From assembly GCF_001649575.2 (NCBI RefSeq), contig NC_051446.1, positions 22,666,625-22,730,624 of the forward strand: 64,000 nucleotides of DNA, read 5' to 3'. The stretch is from Kryptolebias marmoratus (lineage: Eukaryota > Chordata > Actinopteri > Cyprinodontiformes > Rivulidae). The notes beneath the pieces were generated by a model. It had not been told where the DNA came from, did not search any database, and was given only the letters and a program-made list of their open reading frames with translations. Both the position numbers and the translations under genes were made by a program. Numbering within the stretch: position 1 is the first letter of the stretch; every line of letters begins with the position of its first letter. Below, one piece after another: positions 48,871 to 60,359 of this stretch.

Positions 48871-49110
48871 CACTCTGATCTTCAAAGCAGCTGAGGAGGA
48901 GCGGTGAGCGAGGCCGCCGAAAAGCCCGCTGACGGAGCGTTTGGCACATTTATACCCATTTAGCCCGTAAAAGAACACTTTAATATTTACAAATCGCAGT
49001 AAAACTGAACGCCGCAGCCGACTCACTTTTACAAACAAAGTCTGATTGCGGGGGGAGGTTAATTTACAAGCAGAGAACGCAATAAATATAAACAGCTCTT
49101 ACAGAGGAAT
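48871..49110. promoter_or_regulatory. CpG-retaining island, candidate enhancer or promoter
   Basis: Dense CpGs in 'gaggccgccgaaaagcccgc', 'tgacggagcgtttggcac' and 'gaacgccgcagccgactcac' within AT-rich surroundings, plus two CATTTA-type runs. Retained CpGs suggest either an unmethylated regulatory element or strong constraint. No exon seen. Confidence 0.3.
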
Positions 49111-49539
49111 TTTAAAGGCTTGTAAAAAAGAAGCGCTTCCTTTCCTAATCTTAATGTGCGAACTTAATAGAATTATAACTTTTGAATTTGTTTGAGATGT
49201 TTTATAGCTTTTTCTTAAAGTGGTTTGCAAAACAGTTTTCAAAGATATTGGCCTAAAAACAAATTTCCAACAGTGAAGTTTGTAAAAGATGTTTATGGTT
49301 TCCTGCTACTGCTGTTTGATCAGTTACTTGTCATTAAAGAAACCATGGGGCTGCAGAGGGGTGTTTTTCTTGTATCTGAAGTAAGGTTTAAACAGAAAAA
49401 ACTCAAATTAACAGCTACGGGTGCTCGCTTTTTGAACAGATTTCAAAATTATGTGCACAACTGACATTATAAAGCTGTCCTCAGTGGCGGTCTCATATTT
49501 TATATTCCATGGAATACGATATAAAGCAGCTGGAGCATC

Positions 49540-49666
49540 TTAAGAATTTTGGCGATGCAGCACTTCCTTCAGGAAACGATATCGTTGTTGAGCCCAGCTG
49601 CCAATCAGGATTCCAGGGTTGTTTTCAGCGAGCAAGAAGAGGTAAAAGTCAGTTACAGAACTGTAT
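49540..49666 (-). CDS. Candidate terminal coding exon, unrecognised
   Basis: On the minus strand, an acceptor with a pyrimidine-rich tract (tctaatattattctctcag) is followed by one base and 41 sense codons ending in TAA. The peptide looks protein-like, including YSSVTDFYLFLLAENNPG, then GILIGSWAQQRYRFLKEVL. The frame is GC-richer than its flanks. No family is recognised, no upstream partner exon with a matching phase was identified nearby, and no canonical AATAAA was noticed just downstream. It may be a real last exon, a decayed pseudogene or chance. Confidence 0.3.
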
Positions 49667-49835
49667 CTGAGAGAATAATATTAGAAAATGCCTGAAGAAA
49701 CTCTTAAGGCTGCCGACGCAGCTACTGCCCCAAACTTGCAACATAATTTTTTTGTAATAATCTAAACCAATAAAAAAAAAAAAAAAATACATTTCGAATT
49801 GTGAGCTGTATAAGAGTGTAAAAGGGCTCATGTTG

Positions 49836-49849
49836 GTCACCATGGTAAC
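49836..49849. promoter_or_regulatory. RFX X-box motif
   Basis: GTCACCATGGTAAC fits the X-box pattern GTNRCC-N2-RGYAAC as an almost perfect palindrome. X-boxes bind RFX factors, which drive ciliary genes and some immune and glial genes. It lies ~170 bases upstream (minus-strand sense) of the exon-like frame at 49540-49666. Confidence 0.5.
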
Positions 49850-49949
49850 CACACACCTGTCTCTGTCGCTCCCTGTGTGCCACGTTTTGAGAGGCAGACA
49901 AAAACGCTGACAGAAAATTAGGCCTCAAACGACTGTTGCACAAAAATTG

Positions 49950-52479
49950 AGTTAATCTTAAAGAAAAAGAAAATAATCTTCAACTTTTGCAGCAGAAGAC
50001 TGATGGTCACACATATGAATTTTTATGTTTATACAGTCTTTTAAGTAGTAAAAAAGTTTTTTGTTTTTAAAAAAAGGCCTTTCGCTTACTGTTTAAAGGC
50101 TAAAATATAACAGAAGTTTGGAGATGCTCTCTAGATTCTCATTCTCAAACAAGTCTCATAGCAGTGGGAGACACATGGAGTGAAAGAAGACAAAAATCTT
50201 TACTTTTTGATGTATAATTTGTACATGCACCAAAAAGAATTGTAGGAGTAAAAGGAGTTTGGTTGCCAAGGTTATAAAATTTTTACACATTTCAAAAGTT
50301 TGAGTGTGACTTTCAGTCGAACTTCCCAGGGAAGAATCTCCAAAATTCATAAAACTTAAACTAAAATAACATGAAACCCATAACAGATATCAAAGTGCCA
50401 GTTCAGACTTGTAAAGTCCAAGTTTTTGTTACCCATTTAAAATGTGAATGATGTTTCTACAATAAAGTCTGCCTGAGCTACAGAGCTCCAAAGATGCTGG
50501 GTTTCCTTATTTGATTTGATCACCATTGGTTGTTTCTTCAGGGGTTTAGTTTGCAAATTTTGTTTACCTTGTGCAGCATACCACAACCAAAGGTCATAGT
50601 ACACTATTCCCGATCAAGCTGCATGTTTTTATCTGTAACTTGCATGTTTTGTTTCAAAGCTACATGATGAGATACGAGAATATTTTTTTTTTTTTTGTAA
50701 CAAAGCTGTTTCAAAGTGCATGCATTGACCCTCCTAATTAGATGCTAAAATTCTTTTCTTTGTTTAGATGAGTCAACTAGATGTAAAATTTAGGATTCTT
50801 GTAAGTGTTAGAAAGAAAAAAAAAGTTAAAGATGAAATTGGTGCCCAACTCAAAGTCGCAAAATTCTTCCACAACACAGCAAATTACCACAATGTGCTTT
50901 AGTTTTTTTTATTCTTTTTGCAGGATGTGTTTGTTGTTTCTTTGATTATAACTTGTTTCATAATAAAGTGCCAATAGTGCTCCTGATATGGAAATGGGCT
51001 TAAATCTGTCACCACATCTCTTAAGTGGCTGTCAAATCACTTAATGCTCATTGTATGGATTAAAAATGTGCTTGATGAGAACACACACACACACACACAC
51101 ACACTGAACTACATGCTGTGGAAGGTCATTAAGTCTATTAATAAGTCGTGTAATGTTGCCACTGGCTGTGATATCTGGATTCAATGAGGAGAATGTCCAC
51201 AGCAGCGTCAGTCTTTTCCAAAGTACCTCCATCGCTGTAACAAGACTTAAAATCACAAAATTTCTCGGAGGCAAAACAAGCAGAGCATTAACCACAGCTC
51301 CATTTCCCCTGCTACACTTATCAAAGAAACAAGTGGAATTAATGGAGATCTGGTTTCCTGATTAAAGATTACAACAGTGAACAACATCCTTTGCTTCCTG
51401 AGGAAAAAAAAATACATCAAGTTATAGAAGGTGATAAAAGCCAAACAACAACAAACAAGTCAAAGGAAGCTCGCTGTGCCCTGCAGGGAAGAAACGCAAT
51501 AAAGCTTCTTCCATCCAACCTTCTCAAACTCAGAATCATGCTGCTGATAACTTCAGGCCTAATTTTAAGGTAAATTAAAAGAAAAGAAAACTGCTGAACT
51601 TGATTTGAATAGTAGAACGGTTAGATGGGAGAATGTAGTAGCTGGTGGCAGAATCGACAGGTTTTGAGGAAGAAAACAAGAAGCTGCTGAAGTACCAGCA
51701 TCAATTGCTCTTAGACGAGTCGGGAGAAGCTCAGGCTGCTCAGCAGAGTGTGTGTTCACACGTGCACGGCTCTATTTGTGTGTGTGTTATAATATTCCAT
51801 CTGAACCTGAATAGACCCCAAAAGCCAGAAGTTAATGATGTGAAATGACACTTATTAACAAAAAAACTTTAAAGTTACTGACAGGCAAACATAGGGAATA
51901 AAGATAAAAATCAGAAAAATTGCCTTTTTTGCAAAAAATGCAGAGTAATGCTGATTGACATTGCTAAATTTTGATGAAATAGCAAATACTAGTTGAAACC
52001 TAAAAGTAGAAGAATATTAGCTAAATACTAAAGTAGCATAAGAAGAAACCATAAAGTATGCTAAAGCAGATTTCAAAGAAAATGTTTTTGATGGAATTGA
52101 GATCTCAAAGCATTTCTACGGGGAAAATATTTGTAAATAAAGTTAAATCTTTGGAAAAGTCAGTGCACTCATCTTCTGAGTAAGCTGACCGTTTCCATGT
52201 ATGAATGGAGAAAATATAAAAGTATAAAGCAGTAGTTAGATTGCAAAAATTGTACATAAAAATAAAAATCAGAATTCACACTATTAAGGTGGAGTTGGTT
52301 CACAAAAAGACTGAACCTGTCCACAAAATCTGCATTCTGTCAGGAAAAAACTAACTTCAAAACTATGACTACAAAGATAAACTTTTTATTCTCGAAATGT
52401 TAATCTACATTATGTAAAAAAAAACACTCAAGTCAGCACAAACATGATTATTCCCTTTGAGTCTAACAGAGACACAGAG
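49950..52479. other. Intergenic; (CA)n at 51081-51104
   Basis: Nothing but a (CA)12 tract at 51081-51104 and poly-T runs (about 50680) was recognised. Open frames at 51041-51445 lack coding features. Confidence 0.55.
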
Positions 52480-52880
52480 ATTTAAACTTCTCCCTCTAAG
52501 CTCCGCTGAGGATTAACGAGGGCTGACACTATCATACGATGCACACGGAGCATATTTCTCGATGGCTTTATTTCGAAAGCAAGCTAAGCCAGGTGATGTT
52601 CTGTCTAATTGGACAGAATTGACCAGCAGCTGAACAAGGGAACCGAATCTGTCTGACGTGTAGCACATGACTAAAGCCTTTGGAGGGGCCACTGTGCCCA
52701 CTGGCAGGGTTTATTCTGGGGTCATCTGGCGAACAGGGAGCATTTTGAAGGGACGCCTATATTGCATTTGGAGCAGTTTGTTATTTTCACACCTTTCTGA
52801 CAACCTGAGTCAGCATTGGAGCGCTGTTTGTGTGATTTTGTTTAGATTTGTTGGTGATGTTGAATGTTTTTAGTGTGTTT
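52480..52880. promoter_or_regulatory. Candidate conserved non-coding element
   Basis: A non-repetitive, motif-rich block with a T-box-like 'tttcacacctttctg', a MAF/AP-1-like TGAGTCAGCA (about 52807), 'ctaattggacag' and a palindromic 'tctaattggacaga' core. No coding potential beyond chance frames. Confidence 0.3.
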
Positions 52881-53850
52881 TTTGACTTTTAAAGATAATG
52901 TAAACAGGTCATATTTCGACCCGATTGCTCCACAGATCTCAAACCTCTCCTCTGGAGATGCTTTGAAGCCTGATATATTTGCTTGCCTTTGACTGAAAAC
53001 ACAGAAAAACTCAAGTGCCCAGATTGGACTGTGGACTGTGCTAACAACTCACTGTTTGCCCTTTCTTCAGTCTGAACCTTAACCCAGTTTTGACCCGACA
53101 GGTTTTCTCTTTAGAAGCCATCAGTACTGAGACACTTGTTTTGCCTGAAGCCAAGGACCTGGAGACCTGAAAGGACCACTGTTTGCTCTGAACCAGCCGG
53201 TTTAAGTTGGCACTTATGGTTATGGTTTTGATGTTGGAATCAGGGATTACTGGATGGGAAATTAAACTTGACAGCATCATGTTTCTGACCAGATGATGGC
53301 CGACCCTCTTATAAACAAAATGACAACATAACTAAATGTTTTCATTTACCACAATGTGCATTGGTTGTGTCCTGTAGCTAAACATATGTAATAAATATCT
53401 TGACTTCATGTTTAATACTTTCAAACTGTCACTAAAAAGCCAAGGATTTATTTGACATTCTACATTTAAGCTTGTGTGTATGAGACATTAAAAGATTTGA
53501 AAAACTACAAATGAAAAGACAAAGGGACTTGGTTTTAATCAATTTTTTGTTTGGCCAGCTTTCATTTTGTTCCAAGAAGAATTCAGGCTGAATGTAACTT
53601 CTTACATCCCCCACACTTACAAGTAACTCTCTGCTGCAAAAAGATTGACAAATCTGTTCTAAATTTATGTTGACCCTATATGCTCTTCCATCATTCCACT
53701 ATTTTTTTATTTTTTTTATTTGTGAAGTGTAAATGAAACTGAGGAAAGTAAAAGTGATGTTAGAGCCAAGGAGCTGGACATGAAGTGATGAGCTGCCAGT
53801 AACAAGAGCTATTGTCTGCACACGAGCGGAGTGAAAAACATTGGAAACTA
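52881..53850. other. Intergenic, nothing recognised
   Basis: AT-rich spacer; no gene or repeat identified. Confidence 0.55.
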
Positions 53851-54055
53851 GAAGCACTCAGAGAGCGCAAACCTCCGCCAAGGCCATGCTGATCCAGATC
53901 ATGATCATCATCAAAGTTTAACCAGCTGCTCATTTTGTGACAACCCCAACATTTCCTGAAAATTTCATACAGATCTGTTCATTATTTTATATAATCTTGC
54001 TAACTGACAGACAAACAAATGCTACTGAAAGCGTAACCTCCTTGGCGGAGGTAAT
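53851..54055 (+). mobile_element. 'ccttggcggagg' dispersed repeat
   Basis: The left end 'gaagcactcagagagcgcaa', 'acctccgccaaggc' and the right end 'cctccttggcggaggtaata' form inverted termini. Between them: 'catcatcaaagttta', 'tcctgaaaatttcatacaga' and 'ctaactgacagacaaacaaa'. This pattern is widespread in fish genomes. It has no coding capacity. Confidence 0.75.
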
Positions 54056-54555
54056 AAGGAGTCACCTGCTGGAGCATAGACAGAGTTTAAACAGAGGATT
54101 CACCTGTGATCTTGACCTTTGACCCTGTGATCTTGAAATCAATAGACATTATCTTTGAGATGTCCAGCTATGCAGTTTGACATTCTCACATTACAATGTT
54201 GTAGACCAGAGGTAGGCAACCCTGGTCCTGGAGAGCCACTATCCTGCATGTTTTCCTTGTTTCCCTGCTCCAACACACCTGATTCATGGTTAAATCACCT
54301 CTTCATGTTCTGCAGAAGCCTGTTAATGACACACTGATTCAGATCAGGTGTGTTGGAGCAGAGAAACCAGTAAAACATGCAGGATAGTGGCTCTCCAGGA
54401 CCAGGGTTGCCTACCCTTGTTGTAGAACTTTGACCAAATCACCACCAAAATTTAATCCCTTGTTTCTTGTAGCCTGTTTGATGTTTCCTGAAAATTTAAT
54501 GAAAATCCATTTATAATTTTTGTGAGTAATCTTGTGCACAGACAAACAAACTCAT
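54056..54555 (+). repeat. Second related repeat, host of a nested hAT MITE
   Basis: 'ttgacctttgaccctgtgat', 'gagatgtccagctatgcagt' and, after the insertion, 'ctttgaccaaatcaccacca', 'gatgtttcctgaaaatttaa', 'taatcttgtgcacagacaaa'. The two halves resume across 54199-54427, showing that the hAT element is younger than this copy. Confidence 0.65.
54207..54419. mobile_element. hAT-type MITE with long terminal inverted repeats
   Basis: 213-base element. Left arm CAGAGGTAGGCAACCCTGGT..., right arm the inverse with a few changes; together ~48 bases of near-perfect inverted repeat (tcctggagagccactatcct...). The flanking octamers ttgtagac (54199-54206) and ttgtagaa (54420-54427) match at 7 of 8 positions, as expected for a hAT target-site duplication. 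No transposase. Confidence 0.9.
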
Positions 54556-57500
54556 CCTTCATTGTGGACCAAATCTAGCTGGAAATGAAAACATTTGGGA
54601 AATTAACTGGTGATCAAAATTTGTGTAGTTATTTCTGCAAACTTTTTATCTGAAGCAATAACAAGGTAAAGATTTTACATTGTTAATATTTTGGTTTACC
54701 ATTGATAAACCAAAAAAGTTTCTTTGTCTGGATTTACTTTATATTTATGAGTGTTGGTAAACATTGGAGCCATGAGAAGAGGCAGTTACAAAGGGGTTTG
54801 CAAGAAAAAAAACCAAAACAACTTATGTTGCCAATAAATTGGTTTTTGCCGTTCAATTTGATCAGTAATGACCGATCAGGAACTTTTAAAGTTTTGCTGA
54901 ATCATCAGTGGGAAGATTTTAAGCTAAAGAGCAAACATGCCAGTCTCAGCTGCCTGCAGCCTGCAGAGTCAGCAGCCCTGCAGCCGACAACAGTTTTTAC
55001 AATAGTTGCTTCCATTGGTGCTCACCTCTGAGAGTGCAGCCTCCCACTTATTAGAAAAGGCAGAAAGCAACAGAAGGGGGAGCTTTTCAGGTTTACGGTT
55101 CTGGTGTCTCCGTCTCCCAGACCTGAACCATATACCGTTGCCTGCAGGCTAGAGGACATACAGCTTTGTTGTCTGGATGAGAGTGACATAGCTGTACTTT
55201 GTTTCAAAAAACTCTGAGGATCTGACACAGGAAGTGCATGATGTTTACATACCAGACTTTTTTCACCTCCGTGCACCAGTTTAATTCAGTGACAACTTTT
55301 CAAACAAGGCAGAGGTAATAGGTGACATGATCAACCAATAGCAATTTGCTAATTGATAATTAATTAATGTGTAGTTATATTTTGAGTGTTTAAGCTATTT
55401 TCTAAAATCTGACAACTCTATGGTTTTTGGTTTTTGAACAATTAATGAGACGAGATAAACTGTAGGTATCACAAATTTGAATACCAAGTTAATCTTTACT
55501 ATATTGGTGTCTTTGTTGTAAAGTAAGGCAAGTTTTTATATTATAGGACTGAAAATGTCAAAATTTTAAATTTCTTCAGCAGACATGGAGCTAAAGAACT
55601 GTAGAGATAATCTGTTTTGGCCCGTGCAAGCTCACGTGAGCATAAAAAACAGCTTGGTTCTCTGCAGACCTCTGGGACCAGGGAGGCGAGAGATAAGCCT
55701 CTCAGCATCAGCACCCCTAATTCTGAACCCGCCTGCTCATGTCAAACCACCGGGGTCCCCTGTACTGATAACCTCTAACAGGAAAAGAGCCTTTTATGTA
55801 GCCTGTCTGAAATGTCTACTATACCACACACACACACAAACACACACCGGTGCCATTTCATGAATAAATGCAGGAAATCCATCCCATGCAGCAGATTCTG
55901 TCACTTCTGACAAACCATACAGTATAAATCCTCAAAGACAGAGTGATGGAGGAAAAGAAGAATCAGTGGCATAAAACCTCTGCTTTGAGGGCATGTGGCC
56001 TGAGGCTGCAGGTCAAAGTTCTCCCGAGGTCATTCGCAGTCAAACCAAACAGACGACACGGAACAGGAGGGAGAGCAGAAGTCTATGAGACAGGATAAAT
56101 GAGACAGACAGGGAGACAACCTCCGGAGCCAATGATACAAGCCCCAGGTTTCTTTGATCCATCACCGAAAGCTTCCTGAAATAAACACAGGTTAATTGTC
56201 TCGATCAGGCCGAGATGCTTATCTGTCTGTTTCCTGCAATGCTTCGATAGAAGAAGCCAAGCTTTCTGTTCTAATCAGATTCCTGGAGATACTAATGGAT
56301 CCACACAACATTTAGCTGCTTCGGTCTAACACCCCATGCATAACAAAGTCCAGTTTTGACCCCTTCCGTATCTTTTGACCTTTTAATCTAGCAAGCGCAC
56401 CTCACAATTAATGCAACCCTGATAAAGAATATGGGAAGACTGGCTTTAATTTTTCTGAAAATTTATCTTTTAATTGCTTGGCTACTTTGTTTATTAAAAA
56501 GGAGAGGTCTTTGTTCCTAAAGTGTTGATTTATAATACAGAGTGATGCTTTATCTTTTATTGCTAATTTGTCAAGTTTTGCTGAAAGCTGTTCATTGTGT
56601 ATTTGGGTCCACATAATTTTTGTCAACTTAAAAAAAAAACACTAAGAAGCTTAAAAAAAGAAAGAAAAAAAGATAATCGAATACAGCAGAAGAGGAAGAA
56701 ATATGTTTCCAGAGCTTTGAAGTTGAACTTTTGGTGAACAGGAGGTGGAGACTGATGTGAAGATGACAGAAATCTCCTTTTGAACTGCCTTGTATAAATA
56801 TTGGTGGTGATGTTCTAATGGGGGTTTCCTTGTGACCCTCCTCCAACACAGACCTTCAAGAAAGCCCTTTATGTGGATTCTGCTTCCCCTCCTCTGCACC
56901 TTGAACCCACAGAGATCAGACACTGCGGGTGGCCTCGGGGAGGGGAAAAAAAACCTCATCCACCGATGACGCTACTTGTTGCAGGTCTGATTGGGTTTAG
57001 TTATGCCTGAGGGAGCAAAGGACAGATAGTGAAGATGCATCAATACACAAAGGCTACCGGAGATCTAAGATGTAACTCTCAGACACAGAAAGAACTGTTC
57101 TGATTCAAACTAACAGAAGAGGTTAGGAAGATGTTACTTTTTAAATTTATTTGAGCTCAACATTGTTTTTGCTACCCTTCAGCGTCTAGGTGGAAAGGTT
57201 TTCTGAAGCCTGGTCAATTTTGGAGGCATTACAGGCAACAGAAGGGCACTGGGGGAGGGTTGGTTCTGTGTGTGCAATAAAGACCGAAGCAGAAATCAAA
57301 TTTGATTTTTACAGCTAAATTAGTTTATGCTCTGATGTGTGGTGTGTTAAATATGATTGCTCTGGAACCCATTCAAGCTATATTTATGATATAGATCTCG
57401 TCCAGCTTACATCAGACTATGTTTATCTTCTACACTGGATGAAGCGCTCTTTGTTGTTTATTGTGTTGTGCGATCCCTGATAAAACTGGGAAATTTCCAT

Positions 57501-58114
57501 CCAAAATCAGCAGAATGGTTTTCTACAACAGACTGCACCAGTCGTCAGGGGGACAAGCCAAACCTATGATGCCAATGTTTCCCAAAAAAACGACCCAGAA
57601 CAGAGGTCTAAATAGTTAGCAGCGATTAGAGGAGGAAACTGTGAGCCGGGTCAGAACATTAAGGTTTGTGGTGAGCAATTTCTCAATGGTAAGTTGGTAA
57701 CTTACATCATTAACATTCATAACAAAGCCTGCAAACTGATTACAAAGTCAGTAAAATGCATGAGTATGTCAACTGTTTTATTTAGGAACCCGCTAAATGT
57801 TTTTCCACAGGCCTAGGCGGAATTAATTCAAATTCAAACTCAAACTCTGGAGTTTATTGGTCTGTTAGAATACACATTCAAGGAGGAAGACTATACAAGA
57901 ACCACAATATTAGTATGACTATACACACATTTATCTCAGTTTGGCCAAAAAGAAAAAGGCCGTCTTGTTTGGCACCACCCACACAGCTTTATCCATCCTT
58001 GCATCACCTGATTCTGTGCCTCCAGGACCTTGTAAAATTTTCAGCTCCTATCTTGAATGACAGTTTATGTGTTTAATAGTTAAAGAGGTTTGGTTTATAG
58101 GGACTTCTGAGAAT
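54556..58114. other. Intergenic; (AC) tract near 55826, GC-richer block 55930-56340
   Basis: No gene recognised. The 55930-56340 block (ctccggagccaatgatacaa, gatcaggccgagatgcttat) is motif-dense and could be regulatory. A 72-codon minus frame at 56408-56626 looks somewhat protein-like but has no recognised family or splice sites. Confidence 0.45.
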
Positions 58115-58430
58115 TTAGACTATGCCCACACAGGAACACAGTTCTTTCAAAACAAAATTTATTATTTGTAGTTTCCAGAAACACCCTTGTAAATGCAGCA
58201 CTGTTTTTTGAAATATCTATATTTACACAAAAACCATCCAAAACACTATAGTAGGCCTGTATGTGGAGCTGTAACACTGCCACTAAAATACACCACAATA
58301 AAAAACAGGAAACAAGGTGTGGAGCATGATCATAAAACTTATATGTTGGGGGCAATCAGTAAACATGTAAAAAGCTTGTAGCTGCAAACAATACACTGCA
58401 ATCTTTTGCCATCCAACGCAATAACATCAC
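58115..58430 (-). mobile_element. Family C hAT-like MITE, copy 2 (inverted)
   Basis: Inverted partner of 39393-39788. Reading +: 'atgcccacacaggaacacag', 'ccatccaaaacactatagta', 'ggcctgtatgtggagctgta', 'cactaaaatacaccacaa', 'aaaaacaggaaacaaggtgt'. It is diverged; the distal terminus near 58430 is unclear. Confidence 0.65.
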
Positions 58431-58584
58431 TACACAGGCTTAATAGATGTGTTGCTTCCAGCAGAGATCAGACAGCATTAAACAGTTTTGCATGCATGTC
58501 TGTGTGAAATCAAAACACAGCCACCGACACCGGACCAGTCCTCTATCTCATGGCTGCATCGTTTCACCTCGGGCTCAGGACTCC

Positions 58585-58775
58585 ACTCTGTCACTCACGG
58601 TGACACATGGAGCGGCAGCCCCCTGCCCGTGGCGTTCAGAAGGGATCAGCGCCCTGTCAGTGTCTGTCACAGCGGCTTTGTCCCCTGTCGTGCCCTCACG
58701 CTGGCAGATTGAGGGAGGGGGGTTGGAGGTGGGGGGAGGAACGTCAACGGCAGTGACAGACTGACATGTGACAGG
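58585..58775. promoter_or_regulatory. Cluster of TGACA/TGTCA (TALE homeodomain-type) motifs
   Basis: Seven TGACA cores in ~190 bases: 58589-58593, 58601-58605, 58655-58659, 58665-58669, 58754-58758, 58762-58766, 58769-58773 (several extended to CTGTCA/TGACAG). The block is GC- and CpG-rich. TGACAG is the core bound by MEIS/PREP/TGIF proteins. The role is inferred from motif density only. Confidence 0.35.
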
Positions 58776-60253
58776 TGAAGCCAACCAAACACTTACAGAC
58801 ACCCAAGCGTTCACATGTACTCCGGTGTGATTCGATGTGTGTCAGTGCAAGTGAGTGCCTGCATACAATCACACGGATCAGGCCTGCTTCTTATTTAGGG
58901 TGCATTTTCTCATCTAATACTGCGCAGAAAAACAAAAAGGCTCATTTCCCATAATGTCTGATGTGACACTTGACTTATTTGATGTTGTGTAATAGAAGTA
59001 ACTGGAATCTGCCTAAACTGACAGCCCTCGCCATACTGAATGGCATTTCGTGAAGATTCAGTAATAGGTGCTCGGACAACAGTGGCCATAAAATTTAAAT
59101 TACAATGCAAAAAATGAAACTAAGTATAAAAAAACCTTTCTAATAGAGGTTATGTACAGTGCTCAAGACGCAGCATGGAAGCAAATTCAAAAACATGCAC
59201 ACATACAAAGAAGCACATTATTTCTGATCACACTCCACCCAGCTGAGGTTACAGCAATAGGCAACATTCCAAAAGCAGCTCATTAGTATTTGTTGTTGTT
59301 GTTAAATTACCGTATTCTGTTCTGAAATCAACATTGTCAAACAAAAACAATGCTAAATAATTACTGAGAAAACCCACTAAGACATCAAGTTATAAAAGTG
59401 TAACCAAATTACAGCCAACATATGTGCATGCCTCGGTCTGGGATTGAATTTACGGCTCTCTTTGTTGCTTGATGGACTTTTAATGGCCATTATTGCTACT
59501 GCTTGTGGTCCCAAATCGAGCATTAGACCTTCAGTGTGGCTTGAATCTAAGCTGGTGCCAGAGGTTGCACCCAAATCATTCCATATGACCCGAGTCTCCC
59601 ATTCCATTACCCAACATTCCCTGTGGGGACAGTAGTGGTCTCTTAACACTTGAACTCTGACCCCAGTCCTATCAAGACAAAAAAAGATTTATAGACACTA
59701 AGGCAGGCAACTGAATTGTCTCACCTTGCGTCTCAGAGGGCACATACAGTAGTAATGACACCATATGAGTTTGGGCTCTAAAAATGTGATTTACTTCTTA
59801 TTACTTACAATACTGCATGAAGCAGCATTTGTCTTGAACAGATGCTGAACAGTTAAGCATTAACACCATAAAAACTGAAATCATGCCAGGGCAGATCATG
59901 TGTTATAATACTGGATATTTTCTAGCACTGTTACTCTTTATTCTAACTGAGTGTCAGTATAAATCAAGATGATTATAATAAACAAATTCAGAGCTAAAGC
60001 AATAGGAGTTTGCGATCTCTGAAGTGGCAATGACAGAAAGAATATCTTAAATATCTAACTAAATGTAGTGCCGTAAATGAGCTCGGGGTCGAAGAAATAG
60101 TAAATTTACCAAAACAGTGAGTTGTAAATACAATGTCAGTGTGATATTTAGCTTGTATAAGAAAGAATAGCTCTGGCATGTTTTTATTTACTATGGCTAC
60201 TGGAGACAAATGATATGACTATGAAAAGCACTTGAAACTTGTTTAAGACTTAC
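58776..60253. other. Intergenic; possible element at 59430-59640
   Basis: No gene recognised. 59430-59640 ('acttttaatggccattattg', 'cattccctgtggggacagta') has an enhancer-like composition. The rest is AT-rich. Confidence 0.45.
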
Positions 60254-60276
60254 GGGTATTCAGAGGGAGTTATTTG

Positions 60277-60359
60277 TCATCTCCTCTTCCTTGTTCTCCT
60301 CTCCTCTGCTTCCTTGAATCCGTTTGTCTTTTTGTTGTTCTCAGAGTTCTTCAGGAGCC
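60277..60359 (-). CDS. Candidate last coding exon of an unrecognised minus-strand gene
   Basis: A strong acceptor on the minus strand (ttcttttcctcatcatttttag, ending at 60360) is followed by a frame that completes a G codon and reads LLKNSENNKKTNGFKEAEE then RRTRKRR and TGA (60279-60277). The other two frames stop within a few codons. The incoming phase (two bases) fits the donor of the candidate exon at 61499-61668. A perfect donor, CCC|gtaagt, sits 23 bases after the stop (exon would end at 60254), so a short 3'-UTR intron, or a non-coding transcript, is possible. The basic C-terminus could be a nuclear-localisation or nucleic-acid-binding tail. No family recognised. Confidence 0.4.
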
